Part shown: positions 31,262 to 41,302 of the stretch, in pieces | How positions within the stretch are numbered: the first letter of the stretch is position 1 | Layout of the letters: the number at the start of each line of letters is the position of its first letter | Assembly (NCBI RefSeq): GCF_026210795.1 | Contig: NC_089432.1 | Location: forward strand, 3,534,001-3,598,000 | Direction: 5' to 3' | Origin: Rhizophagus irregularis | Lineage: Eukaryota; Glomeromycota; Glomeromycetes; Glomerales; Glomeraceae | Length of the DNA: 64,000 nucleotides | Program-made: the position numbers and the translations under genes | Notes under the pieces: model-generated | The model's database searches: none | The model's input: only the letters and a program-made list of their open reading frames with translations | What the model was told of the DNA's origin: nothing

Positions 31262-34200
31262 TTACATGATTTTACAGTCATCACACCTAACTTTTGAGAG
31301 TTGATATAATTTATTATGAGCATCTTCATGTCCTTGGTCAGCAGATTTTCTATACCAATAAGTTGCTTTATCAAAATCTTTTGTGGTTCCGTATCCATTT
31401 TTATACATAAAAGCAAGATTATATTGAGCTTGACTATCCCCTAATTCTGCTGCTTTGTGGTATAGTTCGAATGCTCTACACTTATCAATTTTGGTTCCAA
31501 TTCCACATTCATAACAACGTCCTAATATAACAATTCCACCCAAATATTCTTCAGATGATCTTTTAAATAATTTGAAAGCTTTAACATGATCTTTATTAAC
31601 ACCATCTCCATTTAAATATAAAAGGCCAAGATTGTATATCGCTAATATATTTCCGTTATCTGCAGCTTTTTGATACCAATGAGCAGCCAATTTTAAATCT
31701 TTTATAATACCTACTCCCATACAATAACAATAACCTACATTTGATTGTCCCGCTGCATAATCTTTATTTGCTACTTCGTCAAAATAACCAAAAGCTAATT
31801 TTTCATTTTTTGTAATTCCATACCCGTTGTGGTAACATATTCCAACGTAATAATTTGCTAATACATATGATTTTGATTGTCCTGATTCGCTATTATTTGA
31901 TTTATTAGATGCATATTTAAATAATTTAAATGCCTTTTCATAATTCTTACTTGTCTCGACTCCCATATAATAAAAATATCCAAGCAAAACCATGGAATCT
32001 ACGTCATTCTGATTATCTAGTAATTGTTTGTAAATTTTCAGTGTATCAATTTCATTTTTATTAAAATAATCAATAATGTTCTGCTTTATTGAGGTTAGTT
32101 CCTTTTTTTCTGTTATTGTAAAAACAAAATCTAATATCTCTTTAATTATTATATTCGGATCCTCTTCTTCGAGTAAAACACTTGTCTTTTTATTGGATGA
32201 TTTTAAAGCTCCTGTAGTTATTTCATCAAAAATTTGAGATAATTCACCTCCAACTAATGAATTGTTAATACTTATATGAGTACTTGAACTAAATGTTGGC
32301 TCATAAATAATTTTTGCATTCTCTGACGTATTAATAATTTTTTTCAATCTTGCGACTACGTCATTAATAGTTGGGCGGTTATCTGGTTCACTATTCCAAC
32401 ATTCTAAATAAAAAAAAGTAACTATTAGATAGAATGTCGTTGATAACGGGTTGACCACTAGTATAAATCATTAAAATTATATTTACCAACATAAAGCTCA
32501 ACATAATTACCAGGTGTACCTGGAACAATGGTTTCTCTGAGACCCTGTGCAATTCGTGCGGCTAAATTATATTGTTCATTTTCGAAAGGTGGTCTACCAC
32601 TTGTTATCTCCCAGAAAAGCACACCAATACTATAAACGTCACTTTTTTTATTTAACGAATATGGTTGCTGTCCGGCGAATCCTTTTGGATCAATATAAGG
32701 AATAACGCCAAATAATTTTGATTGAGAGTTGGATATTTCTTTAATTCTTTTTGATAATCCAAAATCAGATACCTTAATAGCATTCTGATGAATTAACACG
32801 TTTCCAGAATGCTATGAGATGATATAAATTATATAAGTTATTTGACACAAATAAATCTTTCGAATTATTAAATTATAATGAATTACCAAGTCGCGATGTA
32901 TAATTCCTTCATTATGTAGACATAATATTGCACAAGCCAATTGATATGCCAAGTTATATTTGTCATTCCAAGTAAGATTAATGAAGTTTTTTTTCAAATA
33001 GTTTTGTAGGGACCCGCTATCAGCATATTCAATTACCAATAAGTACTTCATTATATCATTTGTATTTTCTAAACATTTTTTTTTAAAAAAAAGTTATTTA
33101 GTGTTGTATTTACGGGCAACTGCAATTGTTTAAACATAAACGTCGAGGACATCCAGAATTGAGATGTAATTTTTGAATGAAATTTAAAATATTATATTCT
33201 TTATAATACCTGATTCAAATTTTGTTATTCCATGACAACGAATAATATTATCATGAAAATCAATTTCACGTTGAATTTTTAACTGAATAAATTTAAGTTT
33301 TGAAATTAATAAAATTATGGAGATAAAAAAAATATATATTATAATATTAAATTACCTCACGAACAATTTCTTTCATGATGACATTATTAAGAATAAAAAA
33401 AGATTTCAATGCAAATTTTTTCTCTGAATTTTCCCAATTTGCACGATACACTTTTCCAAAATTTCCGGTACCAATTTCTTGAAAGTTACTAAATTTTTTG
33501 TATTCGTAATATTTAAGTTGATTTTTATTAATAGCTTCTTCAATCAAATCAATCCATTCATTTGAATTATCTTCGATGTTAATATTTTTACTATTAGACA
33601 TAGTTGTAGCTCCATTGTTGTTATTAACTTGTTCATTTATTAATAAAGTAGATTCTATTTCTTTCACATTTGTATAATCAAAATTTTCTTCTGTTAACAT
33701 ATAACCAACTAAGCCTACATGATATTCTTCTTCATTATTAATTTTTAGACTTGTATTATCTGAAAATAAGATGTATACATGAATATTTATTTCAACATTC
33801 GCTGTATTTTCTTCTTCATTGTCTGACTCATCGATTATACTTAACTTTAGATTATTAAAATTTGAATTATTATAAGTGGATTCAATTATTTGAAAACTGG
33901 TATGATTTTTTGACCATTTAGCTAACTTCATATTTATAGGATAAGCATTTATTAAAATAGTATATCCTTGAGATAATGGAAAATCGTTTATTTCAATTTG
34001 ATAGTACGATTTGTCTGGTTGAATTGACATTTCTTTTTTAATATAAACTACTTCAGCTTCTCTATTCAATGGACTAAAGACTAATAATTTTGAAGGATTT
34101 CCAATAATCATCCATAGAATATAACATTCTGAAATATTAATAACTGGGGTTCTTAAAGTTTTTATCGTTGCGGTAAATCCATTAAAATCATATAAATTGA

Positions 34201-37169
34201 AATCCACCAAAAATTCTTCCAATTTTGAATTATTTTTCGAAATAATAGATCCAAAAACTTCATAATTTTCGTCTTCCAGTGATGTTTGTATATTTATACG
34301 TTTATAATGCTCGGTATTGTTATTATTCAAATCTTTTAAATCCGTAATTCCGCTCATTATAATTTTATAATTATCTTTCTTATTCAATACAATATCAATT
34401 TTTCTCTTTTGTTCTTCTTCAAGAATTTCATACAAAGAAGTAATTTCGTCATACTCTATAACTTCTAAGTTATTCTCTATTTCTTGAACCCAATTAGATA
34501 AATCATTTTTTTCAATAACACCTCCTTTTTGTGTCAAAAAATATGAAATGTCTAATTTATCTAAATGAGATTCAACTATTGATGGTTCTAGCTCTAATTT
34601 ATCGCAAGAATTTGAAGAAATTGGTAAATTAACCTTTAGAGACTTCCCCAAAATAATTTTTTGTGGAAATAAATTCCCATATTCATTAAATGCACTTTGT
34701 AAAGACATAAGTGGATTCATACTTTTAAGTGCTTTTTCTATAGCTCGTTCAAATCTTTCTGAAGGTTTAATGCTAGTCAATATAATTTCATATTTTTCAC
34801 ATTTAACTAGGAAATGTGTACAACATCCATAATTTAGATCATCAGGCTTAACAACTCTCTTAATAAATGGAAAAGAGCTGAGATCTTTGATCGAGAAAAT
34901 ATTATTAGAAACTAAAAAACTTTCTAATTTTGTTGACGGCTTTATTATTGTTAAATAAGATTTATCACTTGAAGCTACACGACTAACACGAGGAATATCA
35001 ATGAATTTAATGGGAATTTTCTTACTAATCTCTAATTCAAAGTGTTTACTAACTACTAAACCATAAAGAAGACGAAAATCTTTAACCCATCTTGTTAGAT
35101 TAACATATACTGAATCTTTAACCCAATCTTCTAAACTCAATTTTTTCTTGAAATTAGCTATTCCAGGTTGCCTTTCATCAACAATTTGAAAAGTATTTGT
35201 GTTGACTTTCAATTGAGAAATAGGAATAAGATCATTGTAAGAAATTATATCAACCATATTATTTTGATATAAATTATTCATCCAATCTCTTAAGTCTTCA
35301 GGTGTATTTAACTGTTTATCATCTGATGTTCTTATATTTGGAAAGGAATCCAATGATAAAGTAGATGAATCATTAAATTGACTCTCTTTATCATATTTAG
35401 CTGAATTATATGCCCAAGTTAAATGAACTTTGTAAAGGTCAATGTGTATCAATTTAAAATTATCAATAAATAGTTTACCGCCAACCAAAATTTTCCTTGG
35501 AAATAGATGCCCGTACATTTCATGTAATCTTTCATCATTATCCATAAATTTTGAAAAGGATTCTGATAAATCAGATTTATAAGTAACTTCAGCTATTGGA
35601 AAATTGATACATATATCTGATTGTCGTAAGGCTTTTCTATAGTTAATAATATTATTATTTTCAGGAAAAGCCAACAAATTTGTATGAGAACTGTGATCAT
35701 TTATAAGAGTATATACTGAAGGCTGTCCTTCATATAAACTTATATTCACTTCACCATCTTCCGAATATATGGCTTGTCTACTCGGTTTTATGTTATACCC
35801 ATTCAAGAATAAACCATGATTCAAATTAAAGTGTCGAATCATTTGATGCTTAAACGATATTTGTTCAGAAGTAGTAGACGACGAATTATTAACTGACTCC
35901 GAAGCAAGCGGTGATTTTTCTAAAAGGTTTCTCAAGAATAAGTCTTTTTTAAATATTTATAAGTTATGTAAATTTTAAACTTACCCTTAGATTTTTCATT
36001 ACTCTTGTCGTTTTGAGACAATTCTCCTTTTAATCTAGTAATTACTTGATTGATAGTTGGGCGATTTTCTGGTTCTTTATCCCAACACTCTAAATAAATA
36101 AATAAAAAATGAATATTGGGTATTTAAAAAATATTAAAAACAAAATGAATGATAATTAATATTCACCAGTATAAATTTTCATATAATTTTCAGGTGTATC
36201 AGGAAAAATTGTTTCTCTAAGGTTATCTGAAATTCGTACAATTAAACTATAAGGTGATATTCCTTTAAACGGTGGCTGACCACTTGATATCTCCCACATA
36301 AGTACACCTATACTATAAATATCGCTCTTTTTATTTAAAGAATATGGTTTAAAACCGAATTTTTTAGGATCCACATATGGGACTAAAGCAAGATCGAATG
36401 TTTCATAAATCCTTTTTGATAATCCAAAATCCGCCAACTTAATCGTGTTTCGATGGACTAATATATTGAGAGAATGCTATAAAAAATGTAATATAATAAA
36501 AAATATAATAAAAAATAAGTAGATGCAAAAATATGATATAATATTGATAATAAATTACCAAGTCACCATGTACAATTTCTTCATCATGTAAACATGATAC
36601 GACACAAGCCAACTGGTATGCCAGGTTATATTTATTATCCCAAGTAAGATTATCAAAGTTTTGTTTCAAATATTCTCGAAGAGAACCCCCATCGGCATAC
36701 TCCATTACCAAAAGATAATTTTTCAATTGATCTTCTAGCAAATAAAAGAAAAAATCAGATTATTAAATTTTATACAAATAACATATTATTCTAACATACT
36801 CGTTGTAATTCCATAGAATTGAATAATGTTATCATGAGAACCTATATCTCGTTTAAGTTTAAACTAAATTACGAATATAATTTGAATGAAATAAATATAA
36901 AGTTTGTATAATATAAACACTAGAATGCGCATATTATATTTCATAATTACCTCATGAACAATTTCTTTTACAATAACATTATCGAATCTATAAAAAGATT
37001 TTAATGCTAAATAACTATGAAAATTTTTCCACTCTGCACGATACATTTTACCAGAACTTCCGGAACCAATCTCTTGAATATTACTAAAATGTTTGTATTC
37101 ATAATGTTTAAAATATTCATTATCGATAGCTTCTTCAATTCGTTTAATACATTCGTTTGAATCTTGCAT
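31262..37169 (-). CDS. kinase - MACPF-like - kinase - Sel1 repeat protein
   Basis: Ten exons (37169-36951, 36863-36800, 36734-36559, 36476-36167, 36089-35985, 35943-33356, 33282-33210, 33068-32887, 32811-32487, 32403-31262) join with GT-AG introns in one closed frame of 1727 residues. Kinase 1 (~20-285) has GSGSSG (35-40), K57, HGDLHSLN (150-157; the HRD arginine is glycine) and ADFG (169-171). The large exon (292-1154) has NLNHGLFLNGYNI, then YG-x9-GG (435-447) and a second YG-x9-G (713-724), spaced like the MACPF signature. Kinase 2 has GTGNFG (1116-1121), K1138, HRDLHSGN (1236-1243) and DFG (1255-1257). Six Sel1 repeats plus a partial one end the protein. Both kinases look like the tyrosine-kinase-like type expanded in these fungi. 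Role (signalling, perhaps tied to membrane attack or self/non-self recognition) is inference. The 41-nt fifth intron, unlike the 65-141-nt others, is the weakest join; without it there would be two genes. Confidence 0.75.
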
Positions 37170-37258
37170 TTCGACATTTAGCAGACCTTTTCCGATTTCG
37201 CAAAATAATATCGCAATCTCGTGATAAATTGTAATGCAACACGAGATACCAAATAAAG

Positions 37259-37670
37259 AGGTCGTCTAAAGCGGGGGCAAATCACGTGATTCGGTGTAAT
37301 TTTAATTAGATTAATTTTTTATAAAGAAAGATTAATAGAAACTTTAAAATCATAGTATAAGCGTATTTTTATCTGCTTTGCAAGTTTACTTAAGGATAAA
37401 AAGTGGATTATGAATATTGTTTTTGACTTTACATATGAATGAACGAAACTTTGCCGATCATATCCAAAAATGGATAACGAAATTGAAAAAGTCAAATAAA
37501 TCAAAAACAGCATTCAAAACCCTACTCTGCGCTCTAAGTAAACTTGCAGAGCAGGCAAAAATGCATTTAGGATGTGTGTTTAGAATGGTTGAATATATGG
37601 TAAAAAGTTTTATTTTATGAAAACAATTTTTTTCGAAGTCACGTGATTTGCCCCTGCTTTAGACGACCTC
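37259..37670. mobile_element. 412 bp MITE upstream of the kinase gene
   Basis: Terminal inverted repeats of ~32 bp start AGGTCGTCTAAAGC and continue GGGGCAAATCACGTGA at both ends with one mismatch. A perfect 10 bp direct repeat CCAAATAAAG flanks it (37249-37258, 37671-37680); because of overlap with the ends, the true duplication may be 8-10 bp, fitting a Mutator-like or hAT-like element. Inner arms are also inverted: GCAAGTTTACTTA near 37380 pairs with TAAGTAAACTTGC near 37537. Both ends carry TCACGTGA, an E-box/G-box palindrome. It ends 89 bp upstream of the kinase gene start. Confidence 0.85.
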
Positions 37671-37848
37671 CAAATAAAGTAAGTAAAAAAATAGTAGTAC
37701 TGAAATTTAATAACAATTTTTTATGATAAAACTCAATAATATTTTAATAATATAAAATACATGATATACGGTAAATTAAAATATAAATGATATAGATAAT
37801 ATAAATAATATAAATAATTTATATTTTTTGTAATTCTTAGCTATTTCC

Positions 37849-39942
37849 CTAACTATTCCTAAATAATAAATTATCTGTTAGTATGTAAAAAAAAAAGTAT
37901 AGATGAAAAAAAAAATACCTGATATCTGGATCAAAATATGCATATTCAATATTTTTTTCTGATAAAATTAAACCATCCTTACATATACAACATGCTTTAC
38001 ATTTACAATCAATATATTGTAATTTAATTTCCCCACCTTTCTGATACAAAAAAATTGGACCAAGATTAGTTTTTTCAGTAGAATATAAACTGATATATTT
38101 TGTATTTAAATTAATTAAACAATTTTTAGTAATATTTAAATTAAACCTGAACCTGGTGTAAAATTTTTTTTTCTCAAATGTTTGATTGCCAAAAGCATTT
38201 GAAATGTGATAATTTGATATAATCAGTATGTAAAAAGTAAATTCGGGTAAATTGACATAATGTCCTTTTTTTACACAATAAGAGAAAGTACATGCTCCAA
38301 TTTTATCTTTTTCTTGAGCGTTAAAAAAATGATGCCCAATAACGAGAGAATTATTTGAAGAATCTAATTTACTTAATACAGGAATTCCTAAACAAGGTGG
38401 AAATTTCCCAATTAGAGGATTATATTCAAAATTTAATAAATCTCTCTCAAATACAGTTGGATTACTTAATGTATTAAAATCTTTTTTTAGAACTTTTAAT
38501 TGAGCATTAAAATCTGAGAGTATAAAATTTAAGTCCGTATAATCAGTATAATACCCAATCACCATCCAGCCAATTTTCAATTTGTATCTACGTTTTTTAA
38601 ATTTCTTCTTCTGAATACAATGAATTAAAAGACTTGGTTTACTATTCGGTGGACAATAAACTTGCCAGGTAAAAAAATCATCTTTTGATCCTGTTATATC
38701 ATTTATAGTTGCAAAGACATTACAATCTGCATCCTTATTTTGAATCATTTTTGAAATATTTAATGGCATATTTTTTAATTCAAAAATATTTGGTCTTCCA
38801 AATTCCTCTAATTTATAATCAAATTCTTCAAATTTTAAGTGATGAATTCTTTTTCCAACCAATTCAATAACTCTTTTACGTAAATCAGCAGGTAAAAGTT
38901 CAAAAATACTAACAGGATTTTGAAATTCTATGCAATCCCAATTTCTATAATCTTTTAAAGATTTAATCCAAGCTTTTTCATCAAAATTTTCAATACTATC
39001 GGGCTGTTCTCCTCCAATTAAATTTTTACATTTAGATTTATAGTTATTTGAAATTCCTATTGAATTATCATAAGTGTTTGTTAATTCAGCCTTTATAACA
39101 GATGCTTTTGCATTCAGAGAAACTTTGTCATGATCTTCTTCATTATGTTTTGTTGACATAATAATACCATCTAGGTAAGCTTTTCCACCCATAATAATTT
39201 CAGTTGGAATGAATTGGCCAAATTTTTCAGTAACTTGCTGAAGATTTCTAGCATCCTCAAAGTCAACGGCTTCCTTCACTGCTTCAACAAATTCTGGAGA
39301 TGCTTCTAAATATTCTCTAAATTTCAATGTTACTTTTTTATATATTGTATAATAACAAGTAGTATTAGTTTCAGATTTGAATTTTTCATTCTTTGATGTT
39401 CCAATTGACATCCCTAATTCTACAAATTTCTTTACATCACTAATATTAATATTAAAAAATAAATTAGTTTTCATAAATCGATCTTGTTCCGAATTAAATT
39501 CAACTTCCCCATTTAAACAACCTCCAGCATCAAATTCGGCCAATTCACAATTTTTCATTATAGATGCCCTTTTTTCTGCTTTCTTAATTCCATTAAAAGT
39601 CATTGTACATCCAAATTCCAATTTACGTAAATTATTCAAAAATTTCCAATTAGGTTTTGAACAAAATTTTAAGTATAAAATATTTCCACTTTTATCTATA
39701 ATTTCATTTAAAAGGAATTCATCTTCTTTTTTAAATGGTATTTCAATAAATCTTTCTTCTCTTTTTTTTGAAAATAACAATGTATTATTAATAATATTAT
39801 CATTATCATTTTCTAGTTTTTTACGAATTTTTGATAAATTATCTGTAAGATTTAAATCAACTAATTGTGATGACTTAGTATCTAAATTTTGTACTTCTAC
39901 TTTAACATTACTGGAGAAAATATTCTTAAGATTGAAGCTCAT
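37849..39942 (-). CDS. stand-alone MACPF-like protein
   Basis: The main exon runs from the ATG at 39942 to 37919. A 60-nt intron (GTATTT...TACTAAC branch site...TTTAG, 37918-37859) leads to a last exon coding RNS and a stop at 37849, giving 677 residues. The intron is a multiple of three and has no stop, so retention would simply add 20 residues rich in Phe and Tyr. Residues ~10-95 look like a small beta-rich/ubiquitin-like N-terminal region. Residues ~105-260 match the MACPF pattern, ending in FG-x9-GG (241-253, FGQFIPTEIIMGGKAYLDG). The C-terminal part has a Cys cluster (CKCKACCICKDG). The family resembles one I recall as a fungal domain of unknown function (possibly DUF7431). No signal peptide is seen, so an intracellular role is likely. 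Pore formation is not shown. Confidence 0.72.
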   Translation of the reverse strand: MSFNLKNIFSSNVKVEVQNLDTKSSQLVDLNLTDNLSKIRKKLENDNDNIINNTLLFSKKREERFIEIPFKKEDEFLLNEIIDKSGNILYLKFCSKPNWKFLNNLRKLEFGCTMTFNGIKKAEKRASIMKNCELAEFDAGGCLNGEVEFNSEQDRFMKTNLFFNINISDVKKFVELGMSIGTSKNEKFKSETNTTCYYTIYKKVTLKFREYLEASPEFVEAVKEAVDFEDARNLQQVTEKFGQFIPTEIIMGGKAYLDGIIMSTKHNEEDHDKVSLNAKASVIKAELTNTYDNSIGISNNYKSKCKNLIGGEQPDSIENFDEKAWIKSLKDYRNWDCIEFQNPVSIFELLPADLRKRVIELVGKRIHHLKFEEFDYKLEEFGRPNIFELKNMPLNISKMIQNKDADCNVFATINDITGSKDDFFTWQVYCPPNSKPSLLIHCIQKKKFKKRRYKLKIGWMVIGYYTDYTDLNFILSDFNAQLKVLKKDFNTLSNPTVFERDLLNFEYNPLIGKFPPCLGIPVLSKLDSSNNSLVIGHHFFNAQEKDKIGACTFSYCVKKGHYVNLPEFTFYILIISNYHISNAFGNQTFEKKKFYTRFRFNLNITKNCLINLNTKYISLYSTEKTNLGPIFLYQKGGEIKLQYIDCKCKACCICKDGLILSEKNIEYAYFDPDIRYFFFHLYFFFYILTDNLLFRNS

Positions 39943-41088
39943 TTTAGATTGATTTTGTTTGTTGTCATGACATTGAATAAATTAAAAAAATGTGTAATCA
40001 AATAAATATTCGCCAAGTTTAGCGAGAAACACAAAGTTTACGAAACTGGTAAAAGATAATTCGCTGCTTTTATAAGGATTTTGTACAACTAAGTGTAATA
40101 CAATGTTAGAGATTGAACAATCAACCAAGGTTAGTAATTTAGTGATCATATATCTACCAAAAAAATCAATAATTTCATAATTTCTGATCCAATAAATATT
40201 TTATCTTTTAATAATATTACAGTAGTTTTATACAATTAATGTGATGTTACAGATTATAGTGAAAAAGTAAAATAAAAAAAGAAACCCGATAAAAAATAAT
40301 ATCTATTTTTGAAAAAAAAAAGCAATGAAAAAAAAATAATAATAATAATTATGTATTATATATACTGTATGAAAAAGAAAACGAGATAAAAAAAGAATTT
40401 TTTTTTTGTTTGTATTAAAACGATGAATCTAAAAGATATTAGAAATAATTGTTTTTTGCCGTAATAAACGTAATAAAGAAAAAGGAATTTCATAAAAATT
40501 AATCTTAGAAATTAAAAACTAAAAGCGGAGATACAAATACATTATTCGATAAAATTGAGTGAAGAACATGAAATCTGTAAACTTTTTTTAATCTTTGATA
40601 TCTGATATTGTCTATTTTTTTGTTGTTGAATGAAAAAAAGAAGAAAATCTATTAATACAAGAAAAAAATAAGATATTTTTAAAGAAAATAATTTCGTAAA
40701 TAAATAAAATAAATTACAACTTAGCAATAATTTTGCTAAAAAGGAACCCATAAATAATATTATATAACACAAATATATATATTACATATATATTCCCGCG
40801 TTTTTTAATCGGTTATAGTTCCAATCAGAAGATTTTTGTTAGTGGATGTGGATGTTGGTACTTAAGGTAAGTCGGTAGAAGCAGCATACCGAATGCGCCA
40901 AAGTATCCAGAAGCAATCATCACATAGGATCCTCGGACAAGGAGCTCGTGGTACTCGTGGTACTCGACGTATGATGTTTGAGAGGAGGCTTAGATCGATG
41001 AATTATTGATTTCATCAATGGATGAAGGAATGATTCTATAAGAATTGAAAATTGAATATAAGCAGTCTTGTCATTACTGTCAACAATA
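39943..41088. other. upstream region of the MACPF-like gene
   Basis: AT-rich with A runs and no gene called. A short plus-strand frame near 40925-41000 (GARGTRGTRRMMFERRLRS) contains a small GTGGTACTC direct repeat but has no start or context. Confidence 0.4.
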
Positions 41089-41289
41089 CAGTCAACCCTC
41101 CTTATAACGAAGAATTCTTTTTTCTATTATTATTATTTTTAATTATTTTTTCTAAATTATTATTTTTTTTCTTTTTTCTTTTTACTTTTTTTTCTCTTTT
41201 TTTAATTATAATAACCGTATCAATTAACAAAACTGATTATAATAAATTCGTTACATCCGAAATTCTTTCGTTATAACGAGAATTGACTG
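41089..41289. mobile_element. pogo/Tc1-type MITE
   Basis: 201 bp, with ends CAGTCAACCCTCCTTATAACGAA and the inverse of CAGTCAATTCTCGTTATAACGAA. Such GTTATAACGA ends are typical of pogo-like Tc1/mariner elements. It is flanked by TA on the left and CA (probably a decayed TA) on the right. The interior is T-rich and non-coding. It lies 13 bp beyond the kinesin stop codon and so probably forms part of that gene's 3' untranslated region. Confidence 0.75.
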
Positions 41290-41302
41290 CATAAGTACAG
41301 TC

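Noticed and set aside
32458..33051. Separate small kinase genes at 32458-32799, 32812-33051, 36156-36437, 36439-36741 and 36864-37169
   Set aside because: Each lacks part of a kinase fold; GT-AG introns join them in frame with their neighbours into one gene.
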